Position numbers and translations under genes: made by a program
Shown here: positions 17,854 to 25,899 of the stretch, piece by piece
How the letters are laid out: each line of letters starts with the position of its first letter
Position numbering within the stretch: position 1 is the first letter of the stretch
The notes under the pieces: model-generated
Databases searched by the model: none
What the model was told of the DNA's origin: nothing
Seen by the model: the letters and a program-made list of their open reading frames with translations, nothing else
NCBI GenBank assembly: GCA_016934715.1
Contig: JAFGSI010000046.1
Span: 1-45,103 of the forward strand
DNA from: Anaerolineales bacterium
GTDB taxonomy: Bacteria; Chloroflexota; Anaerolineae; Anaerolineales; Villigracilaceae
DNA: 45,103 nucleotides
Direction of reading: 5' to 3'

Positions 17854-18579
17854 GTGGACTCGCCGTTCCTTTCAATCGTGATCCCCTGCCATAACGAAGA
17901 GACCCGCCTGCCCCGCGCCCTGGGGCAGGTATTCACATTCCTGGAAGAGCAGGATTACAGCGGTGAAGTGGTCGTGATCGAGAACGCCAGCACCGACCGG
18001 ACCCTTGAAGTCGCCCAGGAGTACGCCCGTACCTATCCATCCCTGCGCATCCTGCAGGAAGGCCGGCGCGGCAAGGGGCAGGCGGTCAAAACCGGTATCC
18101 TGGCCGCCCGCGGCGAATACCGCTTCATCTGCGACTCCGATTTCTCCATGCCGATCGAGGAGGTCAACCGCTTCCTGCCGCCGACATGCGAAGGCGATAT
18201 CGTCATCGGATCGCGCGAGGTCCCGGGCGCGATCCGCTACGGAGAGCCCCACTACCGCCACCTGACCGGACGAGTGTTCAATTTCCTCATCCGGTTGATC
18301 GTCCTGCCCGGCCTGCAGGACACGCAATGCGGGTTCAAATGCTTCCGGGCCGAGGTGGTCAAAGACATCTTCCCATTCCAAACCATCCCGGGCTGGTCGT
18401 TCGACGTCGAGGTGCTCTACATCGCCCGCCGGCGCGGCTACACCATCCGCGAGATCGGCATCCCCTGGTATTTCAACGCCGACAGCCGGGTCAACGTTCT
18501 GCGCGATTCCTGGCGCATGTTCACCGATCTGCTGGCCATCCGCCGAAACGCTCAGCGAGGTGCCTATGACCGGGCATAA
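17854..18579 (+). CDS. Family 2 glycosyltransferase (dolichyl/polyprenyl-phosphate glucose or mannose synthase type)
   Basis: A 241-residue soluble GT-A enzyme. It starts SIVIPCHNEETRLPRAL and has 'VVVIENASTDRT', 'EGRRGKGQAVKTGILAARGEYRFICDSDFSMP' (with the DxD-type metal motif and the KG-x-A-x-x-x-G motif typical of the ALG5/DPM1 group) and 'DTQCGFKCFRAEVVKDIFP'. Enzymes of this type transfer a hexose from a nucleotide sugar to polyprenyl phosphate at the inner face of the membrane. No transmembrane helices are present, unlike many bacterial homologues with a GtrA-like tail. The start is GTG at 17854, 12 bases after the upstream stop. It overlaps rnhB by 14 bases. Confidence 0.88.
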   Translation: MDSPFLSIVIPCHNEETRLPRALGQVFTFLEEQDYSGEVVVIENASTDRTLEVAQEYARTYPSLRILQEGRRGKGQAVKTGILAARGEYRFICDSDFSMPIEEVNRFLPPTCEGDIVIGSREVPGAIRYGEPHYRHLTGRVFNFLIRLIVLPGLQDTQCGFKCFRAEVVKDIFPFQTIPGWSFDVEVLYIARRRGYTIREIGIPWYFNADSRVNVLRDSWRMFTDLLAIRRNAQRGAYDRA

Positions 18580-19183
18580 GGACAGTCTCTCCCCGCTGGA
18601 ATTCGAAACTCGCTTGTGGGAGTTTGGCCTGGACCGGATTGCCGGGATCGACGAGGCCGGACGCGGCGCCCTGGCAGGTCCGGTTGTGGCCGCGGCGGTG
18701 ATCCTGCCGACCGACCCCGCCATTCGCCTGACCCTGAACGGGGTGCGCGATTCCAAACTGATGACGCCCCTGGCGCGCGAAACGTGGGCCCCGCGCATCC
18801 AGGCCACCGCGGCGGACTGGAGCATCGGGATTGCCTCGGTAGATGAGATTGACCAGCTGGGCATCGTCCCAGCCACCAAGCTGGCCGCCCTGCGAGCCAT
18901 CGACACGCTCGAACCCGAAGCCCTGCTGACCGACTTCCTGATCTTTCCCGAACTCGAGATCCTGCAGACCGCCCTGGTCAAGGGCGACCAGCGCAGCTTG
19001 AGCGTGGCCGCCGCCTCCGTGCTGGCCAAGACCAGCCGCGACGCCCTGATGTGCGCCCTGGACAGGCAGTATCCCGGCTACGGGTTCGCACGCCACAAAG
19101 GGTATGGGACCCGGGCGCATCGATCCGCGGTGGAACGGTTGGGACCCAACCCCCTCCACCGGCGATCCTTCAAACTCATCTGA
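18566..19183 (+). CDS. rnhB: Ribonuclease HII
   Basis: A 205-residue enzyme that cuts RNA in RNA-DNA hybrids and removes misincorporated ribonucleotides. It has GIDEAGRGALAGPV (D29, E30), the acidic residue in 'TDFLIFPELE', 'VKGDQRSLSVAAASVLAKTSRD' and the C-terminal 'GYGFARHKGYGT...HRRSF'. The ATG at 18566 is preferred over a GTG two codons earlier, because the GAGG at 18557-18560 then serves as ribosome site. Where many family members have a D in 'VDAL', this one has T-D-F-L-I-F, so the third acidic ligand is D-T-D shifted by little or nothing. It ends 4 bases from the convergent methyltransferase gene. Confidence 0.93.
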   Translation: MTGHKDSLSPLEFETRLWEFGLDRIAGIDEAGRGALAGPVVAAAVILPTDPAIRLTLNGVRDSKLMTPLARETWAPRIQATAADWSIGIASVDEIDQLGIVPATKLAALRAIDTLEPEALLTDFLIFPELEILQTALVKGDQRSLSVAAASVLAKTSRDALMCALDRQYPGYGFARHKGYGTRAHRSAVERLGPNPLHRRSFKLI

Positions 19184-19187
19184 CAGA

Positions 19188-19970
19188 TCATTTCCGCCGG
19201 GCAAAAAAGACCTTGCGATAATTGGTTGCCATCGGATGGGGTGAGAGGCGTGGCGGGAAGAGCACATTTCTCTTCACCATCTCTGCCGGGAAATCCTCTG
19301 CCGAGACCCCCCGCACTTGAAAACCGGCCTGCTCAACCCGCTCGCCGAAATCCTCCCCGTAGATGCGCAGATGATAGGCATGTCCATACGCCTGCCTGCG
19401 CCCTTCGGGAGTGGTGACTGACGGGTCTTCGAAAGTTCGCTCCAGGTGATCCTGTTGGGGAACGGTCAGGATGGCGTATCCGCCCGGACGCAGGATCCGG
19501 TGGATCTCGCCCAAGGCCGCCCGGTCGTCCGGGACGTGCTCGAGCACATCACAAGCGATCACCAGGTCAAAGCTGCCTGTTTCCATCTCGGGCATGTGGG
19601 CGATGTCCAGCACCCGATCGACATTTCCAGACAGGATATCAGCCGTGACGTACCCCGCGGCAACAGCTGTAAATCGCTCCCGAATTTGATCTTCCGGGGC
19701 AAAGTGAAGCACCCGCCTGCCTTGCACCATATCTGCGAACGACAGTTCATCGAGGTGCTCGAGAGCCGCAATGAACAGCCGGTGCCGCAGGTCCAGGCCG
19801 CACCGCCAGCAAGTTGTCTTCTTGATGAAGGGATCATCGTTGAAGAAACGGGATCGCTGACCGCAGATGTTGCATTCCACCCCGGCTGGCGGAATGGACG
19901 CCGCCAGTCGACGAACGGCGAACGAAAGCAAAGCAAAAACCTTGCGGATCACACGGCGGATCAGATTCAT
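19188..19970 (-). CDS. Class I SAM-dependent methyltransferase with zinc-ribbon insertion
   Basis: A 260-residue protein. A basic, partly hydrophobic N terminus (1-28) is followed by a four-cysteine ribbon (C33, C36, C54, C57). The methyltransferase domain has 'RVLHFAPEDQIRERF', 'DLVIACDVLEHVPDDRAALGEIHRILRPGGYAILTVPQ' and a final Leu/Phe-rich part. The set 'LEHVPD...ILRPGG' is the signature of small-molecule or sugar methyltransferases of the Methyltransf_11 type. The substrate is unknown; such zinc-ribbon forms often lie in polysaccharide loci. The ATG at 19970 is used because AGGAG lies 7 bases upstream; an ATG at 19976 is too close to it. Transcribed after the metallophosphoesterase but separated by a hairpin. 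Confidence 0.82.
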   Translation of the reverse strand: MNLIRRVIRKVFALLSFAVRRLAASIPPAGVECNICGQRSRFFNDDPFIKKTTCWRCGLDLRHRLFIAALEHLDELSFADMVQGRRVLHFAPEDQIRERFTAVAAGYVTADILSGNVDRVLDIAHMPEMETGSFDLVIACDVLEHVPDDRAALGEIHRILRPGGYAILTVPQQDHLERTFEDPSVTTPEGRRQAYGHAYHLRIYGEDFGERVEQAGFQVRGVSAEDFPAEMVKRNVLFPPRLSPHPMATNYRKVFFARRK

Positions 19971-20023
19971 TGACATTCTCCTTGAACCTGGGGCATGGGT
20001 TAATTTTACCAAAAGAGCGCCGT

Positions 20024-20048
20024 AAAGCCCCCGCTTCAGCGGTGGGGG
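20024..20048 (-). terminator. Terminator after the metallophosphoesterase gene
   Basis: On the minus strand CCC-A-CCGC-TGAA-GCGG-GGG is followed by CTTT. It lies between the stop at 20086 and the methyltransferase start at 19970. The T run is short, so efficiency is uncertain. Confidence 0.5.
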
Positions 20049-20085
20049 TAGTCACCTGCGTATTCCTCACCGCCCGTTGTCCAGC

Positions 20086-21183
20086 TCATTCACCCAACTC
20101 GACCAACACCAGTTCTGGCGGGCAAAGGAAGCGCATGCGCGGCATGCCCCAACCTTCCATGCCCAGGCCGCGGCTGACGTAGAGCGTCGTCGCGCCCAAG
20201 TGATACTCCCCCATCTCATACTGCTTGCCATATTCAGAAAATGTGACCAGCGCCCCGTAGAACGGCAGGCGGATCTGCCCGCCGTGGGTGTGCCCGGCCA
20301 GGTAAAGGTCCACGCCGCGGCGGACAGCGGGCTCGATCAGATCGGGAGTATGGTAAAGCAGCAGGGTGTAGTTCCCCGGCGGATTCTCCGCCGTCAGGTC
20401 ATAGAGTACCTGATCGTCGCCGGGACCGGTCGAAATGCCCACCAGGATCAAGTCTCCACCAGGCAAGGCCAGGACTTCGACCTTATCGGTCAGCAGGCGG
20501 ATCTCCAGCCCATCGAAGATGGCGGTGACGACCTGCGGCCGGTCGACAGTTCCGAGAACGGCATACACCCCGTAGGGTGCGCGCAATTGGGCAAGCACCG
20601 CGCGGGCATCGGCCCAGGCCACCGGATCGTCGATGTAATCCAGGTTGACGTAGTCCCCGGTCAGGACAATCAGGTCCGGTCGCAGTGCCTCCGCCTGGAC
20701 CAGCACCTCCCGTTCGCGCGGTGAGATCCGCTCGACATGCAGGTCGGAAATCTGCAGGATGCGCAACGGGCGGTCGGGGAGCAAAGCCGGGGACGTGACC
20801 TGCAGGTGGGTCACCCCCAGACGGAAGGGTTCGACGTACAGACCGTAGAAGGCCAAAACCAGCAGGCTGACCTGGATGACCGTTGAAATCCCCGGCAGGG
20901 CAACTGCCGGGGAGCGAACCCGCCTTGAAAAACCAGGGAGAAGCAGGATGCCCACCAGGACGAATCCCAGGCGGGTCAGGTTGAAGAGCAGCAACGGAAT
21001 GTGCGGCGACCCGAACGAGAGCCGCAGGAGTGGCAGGAGATACAGCAGCAGCGCATCGGCCAGTCCGCAGGCCAGGGCCGGGACGGTGATCCACAGCCAG
21101 CGGCGGCGGTCGGCCGCTTGGACACGCAAGCTGTACAACGCCGGCAGGGCCAGCAGGAGCAGGGGCAGGAAGGAGATCAGCAT
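20086..21183 (-). CDS. Membrane-bound metallophosphoesterase with atypical GTVD motif
   Basis: A 365-residue protein. Three to four membrane helices (about 1-118) precede a calcineurin-like phosphoesterase domain. Metal-site motifs are ISDLH (D147, H149), TGDYVN (D177), LYHTP (H278) and GHTHGG (297-302). The usual GNHD/E motif reads GTVD (211-214), so the bridging-metal asparagine and the acid histidine are missing. Known relatives of this layout (YkuE/YaeI type) hydrolyse lipid A or UDP-diacylglucosamine-like phosphates or simple esters, and the altered motif makes activity uncertain. The start is ambiguous. ATG 21183 follows a hairpin closely and has no Shine-Dalgarno site. ATG 21228, one base after the ATPase stop with AAGGA, is the alternative and would add 15 residues translated across the hairpin. 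Confidence 0.82.
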   Translation of the reverse strand: MLISFLPLLLLALPALYSLRVQAADRRRWLWITVPALACGLADALLLYLLPLLRLSFGSPHIPLLLFNLTRLGFVLVGILLLPGFSRRVRSPAVALPGISTVIQVSLLVLAFYGLYVEPFRLGVTHLQVTSPALLPDRPLRILQISDLHVERISPREREVLVQAEALRPDLIVLTGDYVNLDYIDDPVAWADARAVLAQLRAPYGVYAVLGTVDRPQVVTAIFDGLEIRLLTDKVEVLALPGGDLILVGISTGPGDDQVLYDLTAENPPGNYTLLLYHTPDLIEPAVRRGVDLYLAGHTHGGQIRLPFYGALVTFSEYGKQYEMGEYHLGATTLYVSRGLGMEGWGMPRMRFLCPPELVLVELGE

Positions 21184-21190
21184 CGATGAT

Positions 21191-21221
21191 GAAGCGGGCG
21201 GCCGCGTGGGCCGCCCGCTTC
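21191..21221. terminator. 13-bp GC hairpin behind the cation ATPase gene
   Basis: A perfect 13-base-pair stem with a five-base loop lies just downstream of the ATPase stop (21230) and ends 7 bases before the ATG at 21183. No T run follows. It may end or attenuate transcription into the phosphoesterase gene. If translation starts at 21228 instead, the hairpin is coding. Confidence 0.5.
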
Positions 21222-21229
21222 CTTTCATC

Positions 21230-24199
21230 TCATCCTTGTGATCGCCGCCTGTCACCAAGGCGCACGAAGAATTTGGTGATCTCCTCAGCGATCGCCGGGA
21301 GCAGCGCCAGGCCCAGCACAACCCCCCATTCGCGCGGAGCCATGAAATGGGTGTTGAAGATCGGCTGGAGAAAAGGCACATTGACGACCAGCATCAAGAG
21401 ACCGATCGACAGTGCAACCGCGTACTGCATGTACCTGTTCGAGAACACACCGATCCTGAATAGCGATGCCCGCTCAGAACGAACAGTATACGCGCGGAGC
21501 AGTTCACAAAGCGAGAGGGTCACAAAGGCCATCGTTTCAGCAGTCTGCACGTCCACGCCGCGCCAATCGTGCTGCAACAAATAGACGACCGCATTCATCC
21601 CGTCAGGAATGACCGCTCCGGCCTCCAGGTGCCAGACCAAGCCCAGGCCAAATGCCAGCAGGACCGCCCCGGTCTGGGCGATGGTCTGGATGGTCAAACC
21701 CAGGCCCATGGTCCGATTGATGATCGGCTCGTGCTTGGCGCGCGGTTTCTGGTCCATGATATCCGGATCGCCTTTTTCCATTGCCAGTGCCAGCGCCGGG
21801 GCGCCGTCGGTGATCAGGTTGAGCCATAGCAATTGGATGGCGGTCAGGGGAGCCGGCAGACCTCCCAGAGTGGCCAGGAAGATGATCATGATCTCGGCCA
21901 CATTGCTGGAGAGCAGGAAGAAGACGAACTTGCGGATGTTCGCATAGATGATCCGCCCTTGCTCGACCGCCGAAACGATGCTGGCATAGTTGTCGTCAGT
22001 CAGGACCATATCGGCGGTCTCTTTGGCTACGTCGGTGCCAGTAATGCCCATCGCCACGCCGATATCCGCTCGCTTGATGGCCGGGGCATCGTTGACACCG
22101 TCGCCAGTCATGGCGACGACCTCGTCGTTGGCCTGCAAGGCATCGACGATGCGCATCTTGTGTTCGGGAGAGACCCGGGCGAACACATCGGTGATTCGGA
22201 TTTCTCGCCGGAGGTCGTCGTCGGACATCCGGTCCACGTCAGCGCCGGTGGCGACCTTGTGGGTCGGGTGCAGCAGACCGATGGCCTCGGCGATCGCCCG
22301 GGCAGTGTTGGGATAGTCGCCGGTGATCATCACCGTGCGGATACCCGCCTGGGCGGCAGTTTCGAGGGCCTCCTTGACCTCCTCGCGCGCCGGGTCGATC
22401 ATCCCCAGCAAGCCGACAAAGATCAAGTCGCGTTCGAGTTCGTCGACCTTGATCTCACCGTCAGGAACGTCTTTTTCGAGCCGGTAGGCCACACCGAGCA
22501 CACGCAGGGCATCCTGGGTCATGACATCGTTGGCAGCCAGGATGCGCATGCGCGTCTTCTCGTCAAGTTTACGCGGCTTGTCGTCCATGCCCTGGTAATG
22601 GGTACACAGGCCCAGGACCACATCCGGTCCGCCTTTGACCGCCACCACGTCCCAGCCGCGGTGCTTGTCGTCATAGAAAGGAGAGAGGTCCTCCGGATGC
22701 GGGTCCTCGACATCATGGATGGTGATCATGCGCTTGCGTTCCGAGTCGAAGGGAACCTCATTCTCGCGCGGATAGGCCGCCTTGACCGTCACCGGTAGGG
22801 CTCCGGTCTTGGCGGCCGCCACGAGCAAGGCGCCCTCCGTCGGGTCGCCCACGATGCGGTAGGTCTGCTTCTCGTCGCTCTCGCCGGTGCTTTCCAGTTC
22901 CGAATCGTTGTTGAGCACGCCCAGCCAGAGGGCCGTCAGAACAGCCGGGTATTTTGTCAGGTCGACCGTCTTGCCGTCGACCCGGAATTCTCCCTGAGGC
23001 GTGTAGCCCGAGCCGCTCACCTCGACAAACTCACCGTCGGCCCACAGGCGGGTGACGGTCATCTCGTTCTGAGTCAGGGTACCGGTCTTATCCGAGCAGA
23101 TGACGGTCGCCGAGCCGAGGGTTTCGACCGACGACAGCCGGCGGATCAGGGCGTGACGGTTGACCATCTCGCGCATCCCCAGCGCCAGGCTGATCGTCAC
23201 CACTGCCGGCAGTCCCTCGGGCACGGCCGCGATCGCCAGGCTGATGGCGATGATGAAGACTTCGGTGATCTCGCGGGCATACGTCCGGAAGTATTCCAGC
23301 GGGCCGCTGAACAGCCCTCCGATCACAGTGTAATTGATCAGCGCCACGATAAAGACCACCGCCACCAGGATGAGAGAGCCAATCGACAGGATGCGGCCCA
23401 GCTGATCGAGGCGGCGCTGCAGAGGCGTCTCCTCCACATCGACGCCGGAGAGCATCTCTGCGATCAGCCCCAACTGGGTACGCATCCCCGTTCCCGTGAC
23501 GACGCCGCGCCCGCGCCCGTAAGCGACAGTCGTCCCCATGAAGGCGGTGTTGCGGCGGTCGCCCAACGGCACGTTTTTTTTCAGGACGCTGGCGGCATTC
23601 TTCTGGACCGGCAGTGATTCGCCGGTCAACGAAGCCTCTTCGACCCGCAAATTGACCGCCTCCAGCAGGCGCACGTCGGCTGGAATGAAGTTCCCGGCCT
23701 CCAGGAAGACGATATCCCCAGGGACCAGCTCGGGCGAGGAGACCATGATGCGGTGCCCATCGCGCAGCACCTGGGCTTCGGGGGCAGCCAGTTTCTTAAG
23801 CGCCGCCAGGGCCTCCTCGGCCCGCCGTTCCTGGATGATGCCCAGACCGGCATTCAAAACAACGATGGCCAGGATTGCGCCAGCTTCGATGAATTCGGCC
23901 GTCTCACCGCTGTGGCGATACTCGTTCCAGCCGATGATCCCGGAGATCAGGGCCGCCACGATAAGCAGCCATACTACGAAGCTGTTGATCTGATCCCAGA
24001 GCATCTTCAAGAAACCGGGGCGCGGCGCTTCACCCAGCTGATTGGGACCATAGTGCGCCAGGCGTTTGGCAGCCTCTTCAGAGGTCAGGCCATTTTCCTG
24101 AACTTGCAGGTGCTCAAGGACACTCTCGACAGGCAGTGCGTGCCACTCCTCTTTCAGCGGCTCAGGGACATCATCAATGGATGCTGTAGGCTGATTCAT
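21230..24199 (-). CDS. P2-type cation-transporting ATPase (Ca2+/Mn2+ exporter type)
   Basis: A 989-residue P-type ATPase with the complete catalytic set: TGES (192-195), PEGLP in helix 4 (327-331), CSDKTGTLT with phosphorylated D370, 'TGDGVNDAPAIKRADIGVAMG' for the hinge, and ten expected helices. Ion-site residues of the SERCA type are kept in helix 5 (SSNVAEIM) and helix 6 (NLITDG). The helix 8 glutamate of SERCA is replaced: 'VTLSLCELL' aligns with 'VTIEMCNAL'. One ion per cycle, as in PMCA/SPCA pumps, is therefore likely. Such pumps export Ca2+ or Mn2+. The gene lies 53 bases behind glgC and, if co-transcribed, under the Mn2+-type riboswitch at 25612-25744, which would point to Mn2+. The ion is inference. 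Confidence 0.93.
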   Translation of the reverse strand: MNQPTASIDDVPEPLKEEWHALPVESVLEHLQVQENGLTSEEAAKRLAHYGPNQLGEAPRPGFLKMLWDQINSFVVWLLIVAALISGIIGWNEYRHSGETAEFIEAGAILAIVVLNAGLGIIQERRAEEALAALKKLAAPEAQVLRDGHRIMVSSPELVPGDIVFLEAGNFIPADVRLLEAVNLRVEEASLTGESLPVQKNAASVLKKNVPLGDRRNTAFMGTTVAYGRGRGVVTGTGMRTQLGLIAEMLSGVDVEETPLQRRLDQLGRILSIGSLILVAVVFIVALINYTVIGGLFSGPLEYFRTYAREITEVFIIAISLAIAAVPEGLPAVVTISLALGMREMVNRHALIRRLSSVETLGSATVICSDKTGTLTQNEMTVTRLWADGEFVEVSGSGYTPQGEFRVDGKTVDLTKYPAVLTALWLGVLNNDSELESTGESDEKQTYRIVGDPTEGALLVAAAKTGALPVTVKAAYPRENEVPFDSERKRMITIHDVEDPHPEDLSPFYDDKHRGWDVVAVKGGPDVVLGLCTHYQGMDDKPRKLDEKTRMRILAANDVMTQDALRVLGVAYRLEKDVPDGEIKVDELERDLIFVGLLGMIDPAREEVKEALETAAQAGIRTVMITGDYPNTARAIAEAIGLLHPTHKVATGADVDRMSDDDLRREIRITDVFARVSPEHKMRIVDALQANDEVVAMTGDGVNDAPAIKRADIGVAMGITGTDVAKETADMVLTDDNYASIVSAVEQGRIIYANIRKFVFFLLSSNVAEIMIIFLATLGGLPAPLTAIQLLWLNLITDGAPALALAMEKGDPDIMDQKPRAKHEPIINRTMGLGLTIQTIAQTGAVLLAFGLGLVWHLEAGAVIPDGMNAVVYLLQHDWRGVDVQTAETMAFVTLSLCELLRAYTVRSERASLFRIGVFSNRYMQYAVALSIGLLMLVVNVPFLQPIFNTHFMAPREWGVVLGLALLPAIAEEITKFFVRLGDRRRSQG

Positions 24200-24231
24200 C
24201 AGGTGTGGAACTCTCCCGTTCGTAGGATGAA

Positions 24232-24247
24232 CCGGACCGGGGTCCGG
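24232..24247. terminator. Small hairpin between glgC and the ATPase gene
   Basis: CCGGAC-CGGG-GTCCGG forms a 6-base-pair stem with a tetraloop in the 53-base gap. No T run follows. It could be a weak terminator or only local structure, so read-through from glgC to the ATPase remains possible. Confidence 0.3.
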
Positions 24248-24252
24248 AAAGG

Positions 24253-25518
24253 TTACTTGCCGGGTTCGATGCGGGTACCGGGAAAGATGATGGCGTTTTT
24301 GGGGATGACGACGATCCCGTCCTGGACAGTCCAGTTCTCGGTGACAATGTCCGTGCCTGGCGGGAAGGGCTTGATCGTCACGTTGGCCCCGATACGGGCG
24401 TTCTTGTCAATGATCGCGCCGGAGATCGAACCGTTCGGGCCGACACCGATTGCCGGCAGGGCCGGATCGCCGCCGGCCTCGTCGGTGAAGTAGTCGGCCC
24501 CCATGAGGATGCTGTCGCGGACCTTGGTCCCTGCGGAAATGACGCTGCGCACGCCGACCACCGAATGGCTGATCTCCGACTTCTGGATGAGGCAGCCCTC
24601 CGCCAGGACGACGTCCTTCAAGCGACTGTCCTCAACCGATGAGCCGGGCAGGAAGCGGGCGTGGGTGTAGATCGGATGGTTCGAGTCGTGGAAATTAAAA
24701 GGCGGGTCCTGCACGGTCAGTTCGAGATTGGTCTCGTAGAACGAGCGGATGGTCCCGATATCACGCCAGTAGCCCTCGAAATCAAAGCCGTACACGGAAT
24801 GGGCGCCAATGGCATGCGGGAGCACGTCGCCGCCGAAATCGTCAAAGTCCGGGTACTGGTTCAGGACGTCGACCAGGACATCGGTGTTGAAGAGATAGAT
24901 TCCCATGGAAGCCAGGAACGGCCGTTTTTTATCGTTCCGGCTGACGAACTGCTTCTGGACCGCAGGATCCTTGGGCTTCTCCACGAAAGCCGAGATGCGC
25001 CCGTCGGATTCTTTCTTCAACAAGCCAAGGCGGGTGGCCTCGCTCTTCGCCACCGACTGGACCGCCACAGTGACATCGGCCTTGTTCTCGCAGTGGTAAT
25101 CAAACATCTCGCTGTAGTCCATACGGTAGAGATGGTCCCCGGCCAGGATCAGGACATATTCGGCCTGGCTGGACTTGATCTGGAACAACTGCTTGCGGAC
25201 GGCGTCAGCCGTGCCCTGGTACCAGTCGGCCGAGTCGGGGGTCTGCTCGGCGGCGAAGATCTGCACCCAGCCGATGTGGAAGGTGTCGAAGTTGTAGGCC
25301 TGGGTGATGTGGCGGTGCAGGGAGTGGGAGTTGAACTGGGTCAGGACAGCGATCCGGTAGATGCCCGAGTTGATGCAGTTGCTGATCGGAATGTCGATCA
25401 AGCGGTATTTTCCGGCGATCGGGACGGCAGGCTTGGAACGCAACTTGGTCAATGGATACAAGCGCTGGCCGCGCCCGCCGCCCATGACCACGGCCAGGGT
25501 ATCATTCAGAGCAGGCAT
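24253..25518 (-). CDS. glgC: Glucose-1-phosphate adenylyltransferase (ADP-glucose pyrophosphorylase)
   Basis: A 421-residue enzyme that makes ADP-glucose, the committed donor for glycogen. The nucleotidyltransferase part has 'VVMGGGRGQRLYPLTKLRSKPAVPIAGKYRLIDIPISNCINSG'-type start sequence, 'LAGDHLYRMDY' and 'FVEKPKD'. The C-terminal left-handed helix has hexapeptide repeats and ends 'GVVVIPK'-like ('GIVVIPKNAIIFPGTRIEPGK'). It resembles the cyanobacterial/plant GlgC group. The start codon follows GAGGAGGAC at good spacing. No other glycogen gene of the usual operon is adjacent. The 5' leader carries a probable Mn2+ riboswitch with terminator, which is not a known regulator of glgC. Confidence 0.96.
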   Translation of the reverse strand: MPALNDTLAVVMGGGRGQRLYPLTKLRSKPAVPIAGKYRLIDIPISNCINSGIYRIAVLTQFNSHSLHRHITQAYNFDTFHIGWVQIFAAEQTPDSADWYQGTADAVRKQLFQIKSSQAEYVLILAGDHLYRMDYSEMFDYHCENKADVTVAVQSVAKSEATRLGLLKKESDGRISAFVEKPKDPAVQKQFVSRNDKKRPFLASMGIYLFNTDVLVDVLNQYPDFDDFGGDVLPHAIGAHSVYGFDFEGYWRDIGTIRSFYETNLELTVQDPPFNFHDSNHPIYTHARFLPGSSVEDSRLKDVVLAEGCLIQKSEISHSVVGVRSVISAGTKVRDSILMGADYFTDEAGGDPALPAIGVGPNGSISGAIIDKNARIGANVTIKPFPPGTDIVTENWTVQDGIVVIPKNAIIFPGTRIEPGK

Positions 25519-25588
25519 AAGTCCTCCTCGTGTAGCATGTTACCGTATGATATCCCATATTGCACGTTTCAAACAGTCAATCTGACAG

Positions 25589-25622
25589 AACACAAAGCGA
25601 GACTACCCAATGGCAGTCTCGC
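25589..25622 (-). terminator. Riboswitch-controlled intrinsic terminator in the glgC leader
   Basis: On the minus strand GCGAGACT (25622-25615), a ten-base loop and AGTCTCGC (25604-25597) form a perfect 8-base-pair stem, followed by TTTGTGTT. The 5' arm is exactly the conserved 3' strand of the aptamer, so aptamer and terminator cannot form together. Ligand binding should block termination, giving an ON switch. Confidence 0.8.
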
Positions 25623-25744
25623 GAACGCTCGCAGGCGCACAAGTCACCGGCGGTTTACCCTGGATACTGCGAAGGGCCTGGCCGCGTCCTGACGATGACC
25701 TGTCCCGTGCCGATGGGGCAAACGGGCGCTACTCCCTGACAGCC
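25612..25744 (-). promoter_or_regulatory. yybP-ykoY family (Mn2+) riboswitch aptamer, probable
   Basis: The minus-strand leader contains GGGAGTAGCG (from 25736), near-identical to the conserved 5' element GGGGAGUAGC, and GTTCGCGAGAC (ending near 25618), matching the 3' element of type UUAGCAAGACC. A closing helix pairs GGCTGTC (25744-25738) with GACTGCC (25618-25612) apart from one T-T. A second helix pairs GTTTGCCC with GGGTAAAC. TGACTTG before the last hairpin matches the conserved UGACAU segment. Known members sense Mn2+ and control exporters, including P-type ATPases. Here glgC follows directly and an ATPase gene comes second. Confidence 0.78.
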
Positions 25745-25747
25745 CCC

Positions 25748-25777
25748 ATCTTACATGAGAAGCAGGCCGGATGTCAA
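25748..25777 (-). promoter_or_regulatory. Promoter of the riboswitch-glgC transcript
   Basis: Minus strand TTGACA (25777-25772, consensus), an 18-base spacer and TAAGAT (25753-25748). Transcription would begin near 25741, just before the closing helix of the aptamer. Confidence 0.8.
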
Positions 25778-25816
25778 CCCCTCCGGAAAGGCTGCCAGGC
25801 GACTGCAATCCAAGAC

Positions 25817-25842
25817 AAAAGCCCCTCTGTAGCCAGAAGGGG
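25817..25842 (-). terminator. Terminator downstream of tRNA-Leu
   Basis: On the minus strand a CCCC(T)TCTG...CAGAGGGG stem with a four-base loop is followed by CTTTTG. It lies about 58 bases after the tRNA and separates it from the glgC promoter. Confidence 0.65.
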
Positions 25843-25899
25843 AACGGGGTCTACCATATCCACAGGATTTGTTTACACATTCCGACAAGAAAAGTATAA

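Noticed and set aside
20024-20053. AAAGCCCCCGCTTCAGCGGTGGGGG resembles hairpins at IS200/IS605 ends
   Set aside because: There is no transposase or second end nearby, and the position right after a stop codon fits a terminator better.
25531-25580. TTGACT and TATCAT upstream of glgC as a second promoter
   Set aside because: The spacer is 22 bases, too long. The promoter at 25748-25777 with the riboswitch leader explains expression.
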